This document shows, piece after piece, positions 22,503-35,521 of a stretch of 64,000 nt of DNA (positions within the stretch are counted from its first letter, which is position 1; the number at the start of each line of letters is the position of its first letter). A model generated the notes under the pieces. The model made no database searches. It saw only the letters and a list, made by a program, of their open reading frames with translations, and had not been told where the DNA came from. Source of the DNA: Hymenoscyphus infarciens (Eukaryota > Ascomycota > Leotiomycetes > Helotiales > Helotiaceae); contig LLCB01000028.1 of the NCBI GenBank assembly GCA_001414345.1, forward strand, positions 62,001 through 126,000, written 5' to 3'. The translations under genes were made by a program, and so were the position numbers.

Positions 22503-22665
22503 ACACACCATACCAACTGGTGTGTCCGGTGGCTTTCCATGACTCCAATGCGGCCCTGGTAGCTGCGGCGTGAGGCCTGCAGCCGTATGGGCTATGAGCA
22601 GCCTTGGAGGATTCTTCTAGGGGGGAACGCGGTCAAATACGGTTGGAGCCTTCCCCCCTTTCCAA
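22503..22665. other. Cluster of strong hairpins, possible structured RNA
   Basis: Three hairpins follow each other. One has an 8-bp perfect stem (ACACACCA/TGGTGTGT, 22503-22525). One is long and multi-part: CTCCAA/TTGGAG at 22543-22609, then GGCCC/GGGCT, then GCTGC/GCAGC with an inner GGC/GCC around a GTGAG loop. One has a 9-bp stem (AGGGGGGAA/TTCCCCCCT, 22619-22659), overlapped by an alternative CGGTTGG/CCAACCG pairing. There is no ORF. I could not match it to SRP, RNase P/MRP, U3 or 5S RNA motifs. Strand and function are unknown. Confidence 0.3.
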
Positions 22666-22813
22666 CCGAAATCTAGGTTGCTTCCTCCGTTGCTGGAATG
22701 GTACTTTCGTTTTTGATAAAAATGAATCGCAAAGACATGAAATTGTGATCAAACCCAATTGTAGAAGGAGACCGCTCAAGTAAGAATACGACGAATCTTT
22801 ATTCCAACCTTAC

Positions 22814-23720
22814 CTAGAAAAATTTCGAAAAATTTACTGAACACTCACTGGCAATGTGCAAGTGCTCCATTTCTTTTATAACTTCTCTTTTCCCCAATAT
22901 TACTAACAAAACCTCAGCACTCCTCCCAAGCGACATAATCGCCCTCATCGGACTCATCCTAAGCATCCCAAGCATCATAGCAACCATTTTTGCAGCCATA
23001 ACAAGCTACAAAAGCCTTCAGCAATTCCGTATCGCCTGTGAGTTGAATGCCAATTACTCCTAGGAGCCATATTCGAAACTGATATCAACAGCGCGTAACA
23101 CACCGATAATTCCACTTTACAATTCTTCGACTCCTGTCCAATACGAAGTCAACACCTCGAGGACCAACTCATTCATATCGATTCGGAAAATTGTATACCC
23201 GGCAGCATATTTTGTGAAAAGGTGGGTGTGATAGATGTTTCGAAGTGGCGACTGGCAGGGACCATGGGACATATGCCGACCATTCTTAGAATTGGACGGA
23301 GGACATAATGCAGTCAGATGTCGGAAATATGGGAGGGAGGGAGAAGGAATGGTTTTTATGTGACTTTCGGTTTGAATGAAGCAATTAGAGAGTATAAATA
23401 TACGGCTATCTGCTGCTGCCATATCGCCTCAAGTACACTTGCATACAGTACTGCACTGGTTTTCACCCATCACTGTGCAAAGTTAGCGTGTACACATACT
23501 CGTCGAGGCTCACACTTCCCCGGGTGGTCCACATAAAACCTGAAAGGTTGACAGCACTATCACAATTAGCGAAAAATCCAGGGGTGCAATGAGAAGCCCA
23601 TATATTATACATCACTCAGCTATGTCCATCAAAGTCTATTTACCCATACATAGAATAATATACACATCATAACCCTCAGCAATTTTGACGCCAATCCAAT
23701 GCCGCACACCTCCCAAAAAA
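22814..23720. other. Intergenic, one short hydrophobic frame
   Basis: At 22854-23063 (+) a 69-codon frame encodes one hydrophobic segment (DIIALIGLILSIPSIIATIF), a motif that resembles membrane segments of some fungal orphan proteins. It may be an exon or a relic, but nothing around it splices to it. Otherwise I see nothing. Confidence 0.4.
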
Positions 23721-26700
23721 CTAAACCACCAACTTCCTCACTCTCGCCGACTCCGAATCCTTCTCCACGATTGTCGTCCCCCCAAAGCCCAACGCACTAG
23801 ACTTCTTCCTCCTTCCTTTACGATCACCATACTTCTCGTCAAACTTCCGGATGGCACTCAGCGTCGACATGTCTTCACTAACACTAGCGCTGATTTCCTC
23901 CAGGGCCTTGACGAAATGTGCATTCTTCAAGGTACGGACTGGTGGGAACACATATGGTTCGCTGCCAGTATGTTTAGCCGCATCCTCGTTTTCTTCCCGA
24001 ATGCAAGCCATAGCCGCTGCAACGGAAACATTCTTGAGATCCGAGCCCGAGTAAAATGGTGTGTCTTTGGCTAATTTGGACAGAGACACAGACTTGTCGA
24101 GAAGTTCGTCTTTAAGATGGATCTTGAGAATTGCCTCACGGTCCTTTTCGACTGGAAGATCCACCAGAAGTCTTCTAGGAACTCGTCGAAGAACAGCCTC
24201 ATCAAGGTCAAAAGGTCTATTGGTACAGATCATGATCAAAGCGCCAAGATCATTCATACCATCCCATTCGCGGAGGAATTGATTGATAAGTTCTGTATGC
24301 GAACTAGAGCGTGGCTTTGCGTCGCCGCGAGCAGAGAAAATAGCATCTGCCTCGTCAATGAACACAACGCAAGGAGAAAGCTTCTTGGCTAGTGTGAAAA
24401 CTGCCTTGACGTTCTTTTCTCCTTCACCAACATACATATCGTTCACCTCTGCTCCACTAATTTCCAGCATGGTCGCTCCACTTTCCTTAGCAACTGCTTT
24501 GGCTAACAAAGTTTTTCCGGTTCCTGGAGGTCCGTATAATAGCAAGCCGGGTATCTTATCAGTAGCAAGAACACCATACGAGAATGCTTCAGGGCGTATC
24601 AAAGAAAGGCTGGTCAGGGTTTTTAGGGCCTCGACAGTTTCCTTTGGGGCGCGAATATCGTTGAATGTAGTGTGGAGGTCAGATGGAAGGATGACGCCTC
24701 CCAAAAGCTTCTTCTCGTGAGGCTTGCAGTTTTTCCTAATCTGCCTGAGCTTCTCCTTCGTCATGTCTTTGCTCTTTGTTGAGCTAGTCTCTTCCCCTTC
24801 GCGTATCATATCGGCGGCTTCGGCATCTTCTGCTTTCAATTCTTCGGCGCCCCAGGAGAACTTTGCTTCGTCACTCCAAGCTAGTAGATTCAGAGCTTTG
24901 CTTAAAATCTCACCATTAATTTCGGCCGGAGAATCCTCGAGCCCAAGAATTGTAGTAGCAACCCTATAAAGACAACGGGGTTAGTATAATTCTCAGGAAA
25001 ACTGGTAAAGGTATAGGACTGAAAGAATTCCCCAACATTACTTAGCGACTTACCTATGAACTCGGGCATAAGTCCACACAACCTCTTCCAGACCCGTAGA
25101 TTCGACAGTCAAAAGATCAAGGCCCTTCTCGATATCGATAACCGGAGATAACTCTGGAGTGCCCTCAATCAAACTCTCAATCATATTTTCAATATGTCGA
25201 ACATTAATATGTCGAATCCTAGCCTTCTCATCCAATTCGAACACTTCGTCTTGGTGGTCCCGTCGATCAGGTGGGACAAAAATTGTTCGTTTTTCACCCT
25301 CCACAATATCAGATTGTAATCTCTGGATTTCAGGTTTCGAGAGGGCTGCTTCACCTTCCTCGGTGGAAGTCGTACCGACACACATAATGTTATGGCCTTC
25401 TTTCCAACGGGTATGGATAGCCGTACGGAGTCTGGCAAGCAATTCGTTCCCTCGAGGTGTAGCGCTCAAGGATTTATAATCCCTCACGAGTATAATTGTA
25501 CCCGTTGAAGGTTTCGGCGAACCAGCACTTTCTGTTTCAGTTGCTACTCTTTTGCTGGCGGCAGCATCAATCTACAAAAACCTTAGAGTTAGCAGGCATT
25601 CCCGAAGAAGATATATGAGTTAATAAAAATGATTCCCAAGTGGAGATGATTGTTTCGGGAAGTCGAAATAGCAGAATGCCTTGTCCTAGGTCGTATGAAG
25701 CAATAGGTCCAAACAACCAGCCACTAAGCCACAAAATCCCGGGTGACTAAATGAAAAATGGCTCACCAAAGTGTTGAATATGGTTGTTAGTTTGAGAGCA
25801 CCCCAGTGGTCACTTTCATTCGTTTGAGTATTTGTTTGTGGTGCTTCAAGAAGAACCGAAAACCCAGGAATCTTTGGAGCCCGATCAAATGGAAACTTCA
25901 TCTTGCTAAGAAAGGAAGAAACTTTCGACGGCAGAGCCGCCAATGATTTAGAATCCTCCTCTTCCTCTTCAGGATGAGGCTCGATGCTCATTTCTTGATC
26001 AAACTCCTCCAATTTCCCGGCCTTATTATGAGTCTCATATGCAAGCATCGAACCGGCTGACTGTGTCCAGGCAGCATTTTCCTCGAGGTGGGAACCCACA
26101 ATTTGGGCAATATCATGGGCATCCAAAGAGACCAGGTCTGCGTTGAGTTTCGAGGCAATTGTTTCCACCGCAGAATCCAGGTAATATGACCCTCCGTCTT
26201 TAGGGCATTGTAGAAGAGTAACAGGTTTGTTTATCGAAGGGCTTGCTGAGTTCTTTGGCGGGCGTAACATCAAGCCTGACTTTAGAGTTGCGAAAATCTC
26301 CCTGTAAACGTCTACATGCATCGTATATCTGGCGTCCTTCGTAGGAACCAAATCGCACATGAGTATATCGTCGAATTGATCTTTTAATCGAGGTGGGAGC
26401 TCTGTTGTAATATCCTCTTTGACCTCCGCCGCCTCTCCAACAGTTTCCAACTCAGTTGTCGACTTTGTTTCGTTTTGCTCATCCTTTTCTTTTGCATCGT
26501 CCTTTTCCACAAGCATTCCTTCTGATTTCTCTACAATGTTCACCAATTGGCTGGGGCTGGCAGAGCTCGTACCGTAGACAGCGAGGGGCCCGCGCAAAGG
26601 AGGATCTCCCGTACATTTGACATTCTTTTCCAAAAACCAGTCAGGTAAAACCAAAGGTGGTAACCCCTCTTGAACCCGTGAGCGACCCCTTCTGCCTGTC

Positions 26701-27077
26701 CCAATTCTGCCATTCCTCGGTTTTAATTGCGGATTCGAATCCTCGACCTCGGCGTCCTCTGCCGTCTTCGCTGTATCTGTTTCGGCATTGTTTCCATCAC
26801 CCTCAATATTTGTTTCCGAAGTCGTTTCTACGTTCTCGGGTTGGGAACTCGCGCTATCGGAGGCTGCTGAGACAGCAGGGTCTTCTGGTATTCGAAAGGA
26901 AGCTGGGGATGGGTGGAAAGACCGAGAGGAGAGTAGAGGTTGATGGGGGTGTCGAATCCTCACACCTGCAACTATTCGACATGGGCGCCTCAGAACCAGT
27001 CGATTCGACGTCCGGATGACGCGCAAAGCTGCTGTTTGCATCCAGCAAGAAGTTGCGCCCGAAAAGAGCGACTGCAA
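23721..27077 (-). CDS. Large mitochondrial AAA+ ATPase (ATAD1/Msp1-spastin-like AAA module)
   Basis: Three exons (27077-25767, 25571-25054, 24963-23721) give 1023 residues. The first about 55 residues are Arg/Ser-rich without acids and end in SSRSFHPSPASF, a likely mitochondrial presequence. A long, poorly conserved region with acidic and Glu-rich stretches follows. The C-terminal AAA module has Walker A GPPGTGKT, Walker B VVFIDEADAIF, the second region of homology in TNRPFDLDEAVLRRVPRR, and a C-terminal helical lid. The NDIRAPKETVEALKTLTSLSL segment before Walker A is the meiotic-clade/Msp1 style of linker. A role in mitochondrial protein quality control is inferred from family and leader only. 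Introns are GT..AG and in frame at both joins. Confidence 0.88.
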
Positions 27078-27401
27078 AAAACACCTTTGTTGGTGGTATT
27101 TACTTTGCCCAATTCCATGTTATTTTTGATGCTACAGGACCTATTCCCTGCAACCTGAGGCCTAAGGCCAAATGTTGTCTTCGGAGATTAAGAAAACTAT
27201 CGGTTTTAATTATAAGACTCTACAACTCAGCTATAATTACTCGTTAGAGTTAAAGGAACGTTTCTGGATTTTTTCACACTTTCAGAATTGTATTTGGAGG
27301 CTATTTTGTCTCGCGAGGCATCCAAGTGTAGAGTAGAAGAGTCTTCTAGAGTAAGTTCTTATTTATTATTTAAATAGTAGTTTAAAAAGAAAGCTAATTA
27401 A

Positions 27402-27962
27402 GAGCTTATTTAGTTCGTATTTTAAACTCTTACTTTATCCGTCGAATTAAGCTTATATAAGCTACTTTTCATTCGCTTATAAATCAAATCGATATTTCTA
27501 AATCGAATTCTTAGTAACTATATATTAAATTACTTACTAAAAAGAATTCTCTAAAAAAGTATATAGTAGTATATATATAATACTTATTAACTTCTTAAAA
27601 GTAATCTTAAAAAGTAAATATAGAAAGCTACTATTACGCTAGTAACTATAGTATATCTATAATTGAAAATAATATAGTATTATTATACTAAATAAGAGAG
27701 AAATACTATAGTATTAGTATTAGTATTATAAGATACGAATTAAAGATTCGATTCGTAAATACTACTCTAAAGAGAGAAGAAGAGGTATTTGAGAATCGAG
27801 CTTTTTTATATAGAAGATTTATAAATATAGTACTAAGACTTAATTCAAATAATCTAATTAATGAACAGAGGCTTTTTAATAAACGGATTTACAATTTAAA
27901 ACTAATTCGATTTAACTTTTATATAGAGATTCGCGAATCAAGGGCGCGAACTAAACAGGCTC
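27402..27962. mobile_element. MITE-like element, TAA-flanked, 561 bp
   Basis: The left end reads GAGCTTATTTAGTTCGT and the reverse complement of the right end reads GAGCCTGTTTAGTTCGC, so they differ only by transitions over 17 bases. Both ends are flanked by TAA (27399-27401 and 27963-27965), the target duplication expected of PIF/Harbinger-type elements. The interior is AT-rich with many TATA and TTAA runs and no coding frame, consistent with a non-autonomous copy mutated by RIP. It lies in the roughly 1-kb gap between the AAA ATPase start and the Mus7 stop. Confidence 0.6.
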
Positions 27963-28115
27963 TAAGGGTCTTAGATTTACTTATATAATACGTATATTAT
28001 TACTATCCCTCAATCTATTGAAAACACACTTTTTCAATTCCTTATGCCTATGTTATACTCCAAAATAATGCTAAGCCAAGCAATACAACCAACCACCATT
28101 CCTGCTCCTCAAAAT

Positions 28116-31100
28116 CTACAAAAATATATCTCTAACCATAGGACCCTTCATTCCCTCCGTTGGTAGTACAAGACCAGGTACATCTCCCAAGAATGGCATC
28201 ACCAAAAGAGATCTTCTCAACAACTGCTTCAACGTCAATGGCTCACCCAGAAGATAAGCCAAGTTCACGTTGGTCTTGGAATTATCCCTAGCTCGCGTGC
28301 TGCCAATTTCCACCTCATATCCATTATTCGCGATTTCCCAATGTTCATTGAGGTCTTGGCTAAGAACGGTGACAAATTTGTCGAATTGCACTCCTTGAGT
28401 TACGTGACTTGTGGCGGGGAGTTCTAGGTTCTGAATAGACTCGCGATCTTGAATTTGACATGCTTGTGACATGAGTTTCATCATCGAGGTCTCGATATCG
28501 TCAATAGTTTTGCTGGTATTTGACCAAGAGGATGCGAAGACTTTGATCGGAAGCGCGATTGAGAGCCAGAACTGAAAGACGGTATGCGCAATATAGAGGT
28601 GACTGTCTAGTGCATTGCTACCGTTCGCAACAACACTTCTATACAACACACAAAGTTCATTGATAATATCCTTCAGGAGATTGACCAGGTCCTCCGATGC
28701 AGCACTCGCTTTCCCATCCCCGTCTTGCAAGATTTTAATGAGTCGATTCGATAATACTGGCAGGTACGTCGCGCAGAGAGCCCACCCTCCTGCCCACCGA
28801 AAACCAACATGAAGAGCCGCCGGCATAAATTCAGATAGCATGAACTTAGTAAACTCCCAATGATGCATGCCCTTCTTGACATGATTCATATGTTGTTTGA
28901 TGCGACCGTGTACCAGATCTTGTCGCCAACCGTTATAAAGATAATGGAAAAGCTGGGGCGAGGTTCGACTTGGATCTTTGGCCAGACGAAGGGAGTAGGA
29001 AACGACTCCAGCAGCGTACATATTTGGATCCGTGTCTCCTGGCCAGTAATGTGCTGAGGACTGAACGAAGAAATCCAAGAGAGGTTGAATTTCGCTAGCG
29101 TACGATCGAATGACGGATGCGATAGGTTGAACGAATTTGACGTATTCCGAATGCTCTGTAGAACCGGGAGTCATTGACTCGAGTTGATTTTTCATTGATT
29201 CCATTACCTGCTTCAACATTGCCGCAAACATGGTATGTGCTTCTTTTAACGAAACGTCGCCAAGAACCAGGTCAACGTTGATTTGGTTCAGCAAAGTAGT
29301 ACGCATAATATCAACAGCACCTAGAAGTGTCAGCACCAAATCTTCTTCAAGAAAACAACCGGGCTTACATTTGAACAGAAAATTACCAGTAGACGTTCGG
29401 CTCCCAGTGCTTGCAGGCCCAGAAAAAGCAGAGGCGAGGCCGATATGGCCTGTTAGCAAGTAGTGGCCTTTGGATCGTAGCCTGGCGGTGAGCATGTCAA
29501 CTGCGCCAAGTGACAAAGCTGTAATTGAACTGGGCAATGTGATTGCCAAAAGCCATTGGGCTCCGATATCGAATCCGGGTATCTAGAGCAAAGTCAATTA
29601 TAGTAAGGTAATGAAAGCACTGTGAATTTACCTTGAGCTCATCTAAATGCTTGTGCTCAACAAGCTCGCCCAGTAGGACGTGCCAACATGCAAATGCCTT
29701 TCTTGAGCTGTGGCGATATTGGAAAACCGCATTTGGGCCGCTGACCAGGAAATCTTTCAATCTCTGTACAATTGTCAGTATGCTAAATGACTTTACACAA
29801 TTTACTTCAACTTACCATGGCACCTTCTGTCATTTTTGTAGCTAGCCGAGCCCAACAAGTGACGGCATTGAACAAGAGTTCGGGGGGCATTTTCGAGCTT
29901 TCTTGGATTCCCTTCGTAATTATACTACGCAGAAAGGGGACTATTTCTGGTTGGAGACGCTGATAACATGGTCAAATTCGAAACTTGGTCAAATAAATTG
30001 TAAAGACTTACGTGTATCATTTCCCACCGAACAAAGCAGAGACTCATGTCATCACTATCTTGACTTTCACCTTCCACGGCAACACCATTCTGATCTCTGG
30101 GCGCAACTATTGGCTCCAGTTTGTCGATCTGCCTCAAAAACTGACTTATGACAGCAATGGAGTCACTAATTAGACCTTCGGGGAAGACATCATCCTCGCA
30201 TATTTCCTGCGAGCAGAGTGTTTGAAGAACGACTATTCCATGTTAGAATATGTGCTAGATTGAGAATGTGATACATACCAGGGTTGAATGCGAGAATAGC
30301 CATCTGCGATGAAGTAGCTGCCGTTACTGTATGGTCCATCACTTTGACAATTACGCGTAGCATTTCCATGGTACTTCTCTTGTTTGCAGCAATTGTACCA
30401 CGAAGCAATGAATCCGAGATTGGATCTTTGTCTGCCTTGGAAAGCGACTCGGCCTGGGCTCTTACTTCGACATCCGTGCCCAAGTACTGCTTTGCAAGGG
30501 CAGTAGACAGAGAATTTTGCCAGTTTGTGAATGGATGGTACGCAGAAATATTGACAGGTTGAGAGACGACAAATTTAGTCAAGTTCTCCCAAGCTCGGAG
30601 ATTAATTAAACATGCCTCATTGTGAGACCGATCTGCGACGACCAGGTCATGAATTTGGGTGGGCGCTGGGCGCTGCTGAGCTGGCGCTGCCCAGTATAGA
30701 GTGCAAAGAAGATCATGATGGTTTCGCAATGAAGCCAGATCGTGATGGCTAATTGATTCTTCTTTTGGAAAGTTTCGATCGTGATTTGGCAATAAGCGGG
30801 TCACCAAGTTTCCAACGCTTTTGACATCCCCCCCTTGACCCATACGCCTTATCGCCAAACCCACCACCTTCAGAAAGATATGGAAGCAGCGATCCTCTCG
30901 TTCGATACTCAGCGAGGGCTCTGTATTAAGCTCCCTCAAAAATTTGGGCGAGTCGTAAACCTCTTCGTTACGCAGATGAGCGAGCTTCTGAGACGCAAAA
31001 AAGTCGAAAATAGTTCCAATCAACCCGCTGCATTTCCACCAGCCCCATTCGACAATGAGGTAATGGCACCGAGCTATGTTGGCCCTGCAATAATCGTTGA

Positions 31101-34100
31101 AGCCCGGGGGTTGGTGTTCCTCCGAAGCGTAAATTTCGAATATTCTTTTCAATAATTTCTGAGGCATTGCCCAATTGTCAGAAAAATTATGATTGCGCCA
31201 TGCGTGTTTAACAATTCCAAGCTCGTCGAATGCGAAAAGAGGGAGAAGAGTAAACATCGAATACCACAATTTCTCGAATGTCGGTACATCTGAAACCTCC
31301 TGTAGGCTGGTTTCGCTCAACTCTGGGTTCACAATGTCCCAAAATGTCCCCTGGAGCATCTGAGAGGCATCGAGAACTTTTATTAGTATTACCCAACCCT
31401 GGATGGCGAAGTGCTTGTTCTTAAGTCCCATTTCTCGGAAAGACAGGTATTGAAGATCATCATATAACCCCCTAAGATTGTCCAAGCCATCAACTACCAG
31501 AAGACGGGCGGCCTTTTTCGCTAATCGTTTTAACAAGTCTTCGAGTTCGTAGGTCAAAGTTGTACAATCTGGTATATTCCGTGCCATCCGCAGTAGTTGA
31601 TACACCACAATGGTAGATCTCGTGAATATTTCTATCCAGTGTGAACCGGGGGTACCTCCGTCAAGCCCATCAAGGCGCGCCAAAACGTCGCCAAAAACCT
31701 CCAACATCCTGGACAGAAAGTCGAGCTGGTCATGAGGTAATCGAAAGACCACATGATGTTGTATATAACCACTGATAAAATCAATCACCGATGCTGGAAC
31801 TGTATTTGATAACGGAAGTTGTGGACCACACGCTTGTTCGATCATCCAATCAAAGCATACCCCGATTTCAGACGATACGGTCTCATTCCATTGATCCCAT
31901 CGAAAGACCTTGTTACCCAAAGTAAAAGAAGTTTTTATGCCATCAGTGCAATTTAGAATCCTTACTCCACTAATCACTTCGGAAAGACGGCCACTCCCAA
32001 TGAAACTGCTTTCATGAAAATAAACGGAATTATTCAAAGGAAGAATATCGAAATGGAGCGGATATCTGGTGCCAAATTTGCCCAAACGTTGTAATTTGCC
32101 ACTGTTGCCTCTTTTAGTTTGTGTTGGGAGGCTTTCCATGACAATGGGTTCGCTAGGCTGACGATACTCGGCAGCGTCAACATCGACTCGCGTTGGCAAG
32201 TTCTTTTTCCGTCGAGAAATCGCTAGCACTGCTTTGTTTTCAGGTACTGCAGGGGTGGTAACCAAATCATCATCATCTATTTCCATGGTGGGTCGAATGG
32301 ACGGATCAGATAGAAATCTACCCAGCTGGGGGTTCGCTTGGGCTCCGTGACGCCTTCGCAAATCTCTAAAAATGACATCCAGAGATCGTTTCGATGTCTT
32401 GAAGAATGATCCAGAGTCTCGGGTAGCATGTTCTATGTCAGTTGACTCGAGCTGGGCGGGTCTAGCTATGGATTGATTGAAGTGTGGTCTGCCGTCGTGG
32501 AATCGTGCCCTTTTTGGGCTCCTCAATTGCGCCCGGGGAGTTTCTGAGACTGGTACTGGTCCACCAGGCGTAACAAACCCAGCCATAGATTTTTGCCGTG
32601 GTTTGGTAATAAATAGGCGTCGCGGTGGTTGGGAAACTCGCGCAGAGGTTGTTGACGCAACATGACGAGTCGTTTTGGTTGAAGGGGTCAATTTAGTTTG
32701 CTTGTTACCGGCAACTGGCTGTAGAGCCCGCCTCGGTGTATCATTTGAATGAGACCTCCGGCGCTCTTTGTTTTTAGGTTGGATTTTCCCACGTCGCCAA
32801 TCTTGTAGGACGCTTTGAACGTCAAGCGTGTCCTCTCGATTCGACATTCTGATGAACTTCTTAGTCGGGCTATGCCTGCCTTGTCCCTTCCTAGATCTCG
32901 CGGCGCGGGCAGCGATTCGCACGAATTGAGGCAACTGCTTGCTGGTATCATTGTAATCGGCGGCATCCAAAATACTCAATCTAGGCGCTACCATTCGTAC
33001 CTTCTTTGGTCGTGTGCCAAATACACTCATTGACTTCGAATTCCCTTGTTTGCTCCGTTGTCGTTGCGGTGCTCCGCCTAAGTGCTCGGTGATTTTAGGT
33101 TGTCGTGCATTTGAATTTTTTCTCGACAAAGCTTCGGTGCCAGTACGTCTTCTTTTCCTTGGTTGAGTACTTGATATTCTAGAAGTCCGCTTCTGAGTGG
33201 GCAGCATGCGGTCAATAGTACTTTCTTCTATAGCAAAACCTTGGCGGTCATTAAAAATCATGTCGAGTGCTGTAGGAGCATCGTCCTCCGCGACGAATCC
33301 TCCCGAATAAGATTCGTTTTCATCCTCTGATTCACCAGACAGGAACGTGATATCGAGGTTTCCGGATTGGTTTCGAGCAGATGTTGTTGACGTTTTTGGT
33401 ATTGCAACCCCACGCCTGATTTGCGGTGTAGTTGACGCTGCATCAAAACTTTGTCGTCGTGTCGCGCTGGGCACCTCTGGCCTTTTCGAGCCGTGATTTA
33501 ATCGAAGATGTGATGCTGGAAGTACGCCACGAATCTTCTTTCGAAGCGCATCATCAACTGACTCTTCTGAGGAGGATTCAATTGTTTGAGAGATATCATG
33601 CTCACTAGCAAATGGATCGTCCTCATCCAAATCTGAATCCACAGGAAGTGTTCTTGAAGGCGGTTTGATAGCACTTGTTGCAGGAGTCCGTATACCAGCT
33701 GGCACCCGGAAATGTCGTTGCTCCAATACAGAAGATTTTGGCGTGGCGTCCGTTGCGGAGGATATTGAAAGAGTTCGAGACATGGGATTTCGAGAAGCTC
33801 TTGGGATATCACCAAAAGGCGGACTAGTGACTGGTGGAGAAACGGGTATGTCAAAAATGCTATTGTCCTCGTGGTGGGCGCTGAGGGTTGGTCGAGTGAT
33901 GAGTGACTTGGTTCTATTCTTTAGAGAATACTTTTTGAGACGACTTTTCGGTTTGGTAGTATTGAGAACAGCCTTTGGTTTACGGAGAAGCTCATTAACG
34001 TCAGGAAACTCATCATCGGACGCAATAGAACCCTCATCCGAGTCCCTTCCTATTGGAAGAAGACTCTCTTCTCGTACAGTGACGTCTGGCTCTCTCACAG

Positions 34101-35139
34101 GTGCCTTCTCTGGAGGTGACGAGGGAATGTCCCAGTCGAAATCCATTAATTGGCTATCGCCAGCATCGACTTCCGTATTTTGTGACTCAGGGGCAGGAGT
34201 GACAGAATCCCGAGAGTTGGATTCCTTCTCCTCTTGAGTCTGAGTGATTCTCATGGGCTTCACACCACGATCTTTCAGCGTTTGGCGATACTTTTCCTGC
34301 TCTAACATATAGGGGTGAAGCTGAATAGGATTCCTTTGGCGAAACGAACGCCTTGACTTTTCCGAATCCTCGATAACAGCCATAATAGGAGCATGGTCCG
34401 TTGTAGAATCCACGCCATTTTGTGGCTCAATGGGGATTGACGTTCTACGAGGAAATGGTGTGCTTTGCCTAGAGCCTTGACTGTCCGGTAGGGAAGATAG
34501 AGGGCTGCTATTTGGAGAAGAGATTCGTACATAGCTTGTCGATATGTCATCCGCGGTAGGAAGGTCAGTTCCGCTACTGTCCTCTGGCAATTGCGGAACA
34601 GGCAGAATTTCAAGGGGCGAAGGGGTGCTGTCGTCTTCGAGGGAGGGAATCTTGAAAACCGGAAGTTGGGATGGAGAAGATGCGGGAACCCCTCCATTAT
34701 CAAGTCCAACATGTCGTCTCCTAACTGGCTTGACTACTGGTGTGAGTGCAAGCTCGTCCTCGGATATATCTCCTCCATCTCCTCCACCAATTTCGTGATT
34801 TTCGTTCCAAATGGGCGTATCTGCGGAAGGGGTGTTGTTGCTAGGCGTCCAGTGTATTCCGTCTATTTCCTTCCTCCCATGATCCTCCCCGTTTTCGTGA
34901 TTCTCATGCTCGTCCAACTCTTTCCCCTTGGTGTTGGAATCGGGGTTGTCGAGTTGTATCCCAAGTATTCCATCTACTTTTGCTTCCCCTCGTTCCTCGC
35001 CATTTTCACCGGATTGATGGCTTTCGTCCTGCTCGTTCGTGTGCACAATGGCATTCTCCGTATCGCTTTGGGTCTCGAGGTCCAGGTCGTCTTCATCCTC
35101 AGAATCGGGAACGACGCCATTCTCCTTCCAATTTGCCAT
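28116..35139 (-). CDS. MMS22: Mus7/MMS22 family DNA repair protein
   Basis: Mus7/Mms22 acts with a cullin (Rtt101-type) ligase and promotes recovery of stalled or broken replication forks. Six exons, read downward (35139-30279, 30232-30012, 29959-29816, 29763-29632, 29582-29387, 29320-28116), give 2252 residues, the large size expected of the fungal family. The N-terminal half is acidic, Ser-rich and probably disordered. It carries the family block RNPIQLHPYMLEQEKYRQTL followed by KDRGVKPMRI, near residue 270. The C-terminal half (from about residue 1050) is helical and without low complexity. The 66-nt intron at 29386-29321 has no stop and a length divisible by three, so a 22-residue longer form is possible. 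No frame breaks were seen over 7 kb, so it is under selection. Confidence 0.88.
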
Positions 35140-35452
35140 GTGTGTTTCCGGGTGGCATACTCATGGAACATTCGCTCTAGGAAGCGTTGGTGGCGGGATC
35201 AGTCATATCTATTCTGTGAATTCATTATTCCAAACATAGAATAATGCCTGCAAGACGCGACTGCAAGGTTGACGCGCCGTCGGATCGGGGGCTGTTCGGC
35301 CCGAGGTGGGGTAGAAATGCTTACTTGGCCAATGGTAGAGCAGCATCTCTCAGCATCCAGATCGTTCGTTCACTCCAAGCTCTTGACACTACATCCCGCC
35401 TCTCTTCCGAGTCTCACCCTGTGACTTTCAGGTTGCGCTTGGTGTATCTAGA

Positions 35453-35505
35453 TACCATATCATATCATACCATACCATATCATACCATACCATATCATAC
35501 ATATT
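35453..35505. repeat. CATAT/CATAC pentanucleotide microsatellite
   Basis: About ten imperfect copies of TACCATATCA-type pentamers (CATAT and CATAC) lie just upstream of the small gene starting at 35522, inside the divergent promoter shared with MMS22. Length polymorphism between strains is likely. Confidence 0.85.
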
Positions 35506-35521
35506 GGTCAAAACCTTGAAG

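Larger units (their letters stand above)
20792..22813. other. Gene-poor region with tRNA, AT-rich island and hairpin cluster
   Basis: No protein gene is seen. The region holds a tRNA gene (21696-21792), a very AT-rich block at about 21940-22330 that looks like a mutated repeat remnant with no inverted ends I could find, and a GC-richer block of hairpins at 22503-22665, listed separately. Confidence 0.55.

Noticed and set aside
22854..23063. 69-codon frame with one hydrophobic segment
   Set aside because: It resembles a membrane segment of fungal orphan proteins, but no adjoining exon or homologous context could be found.
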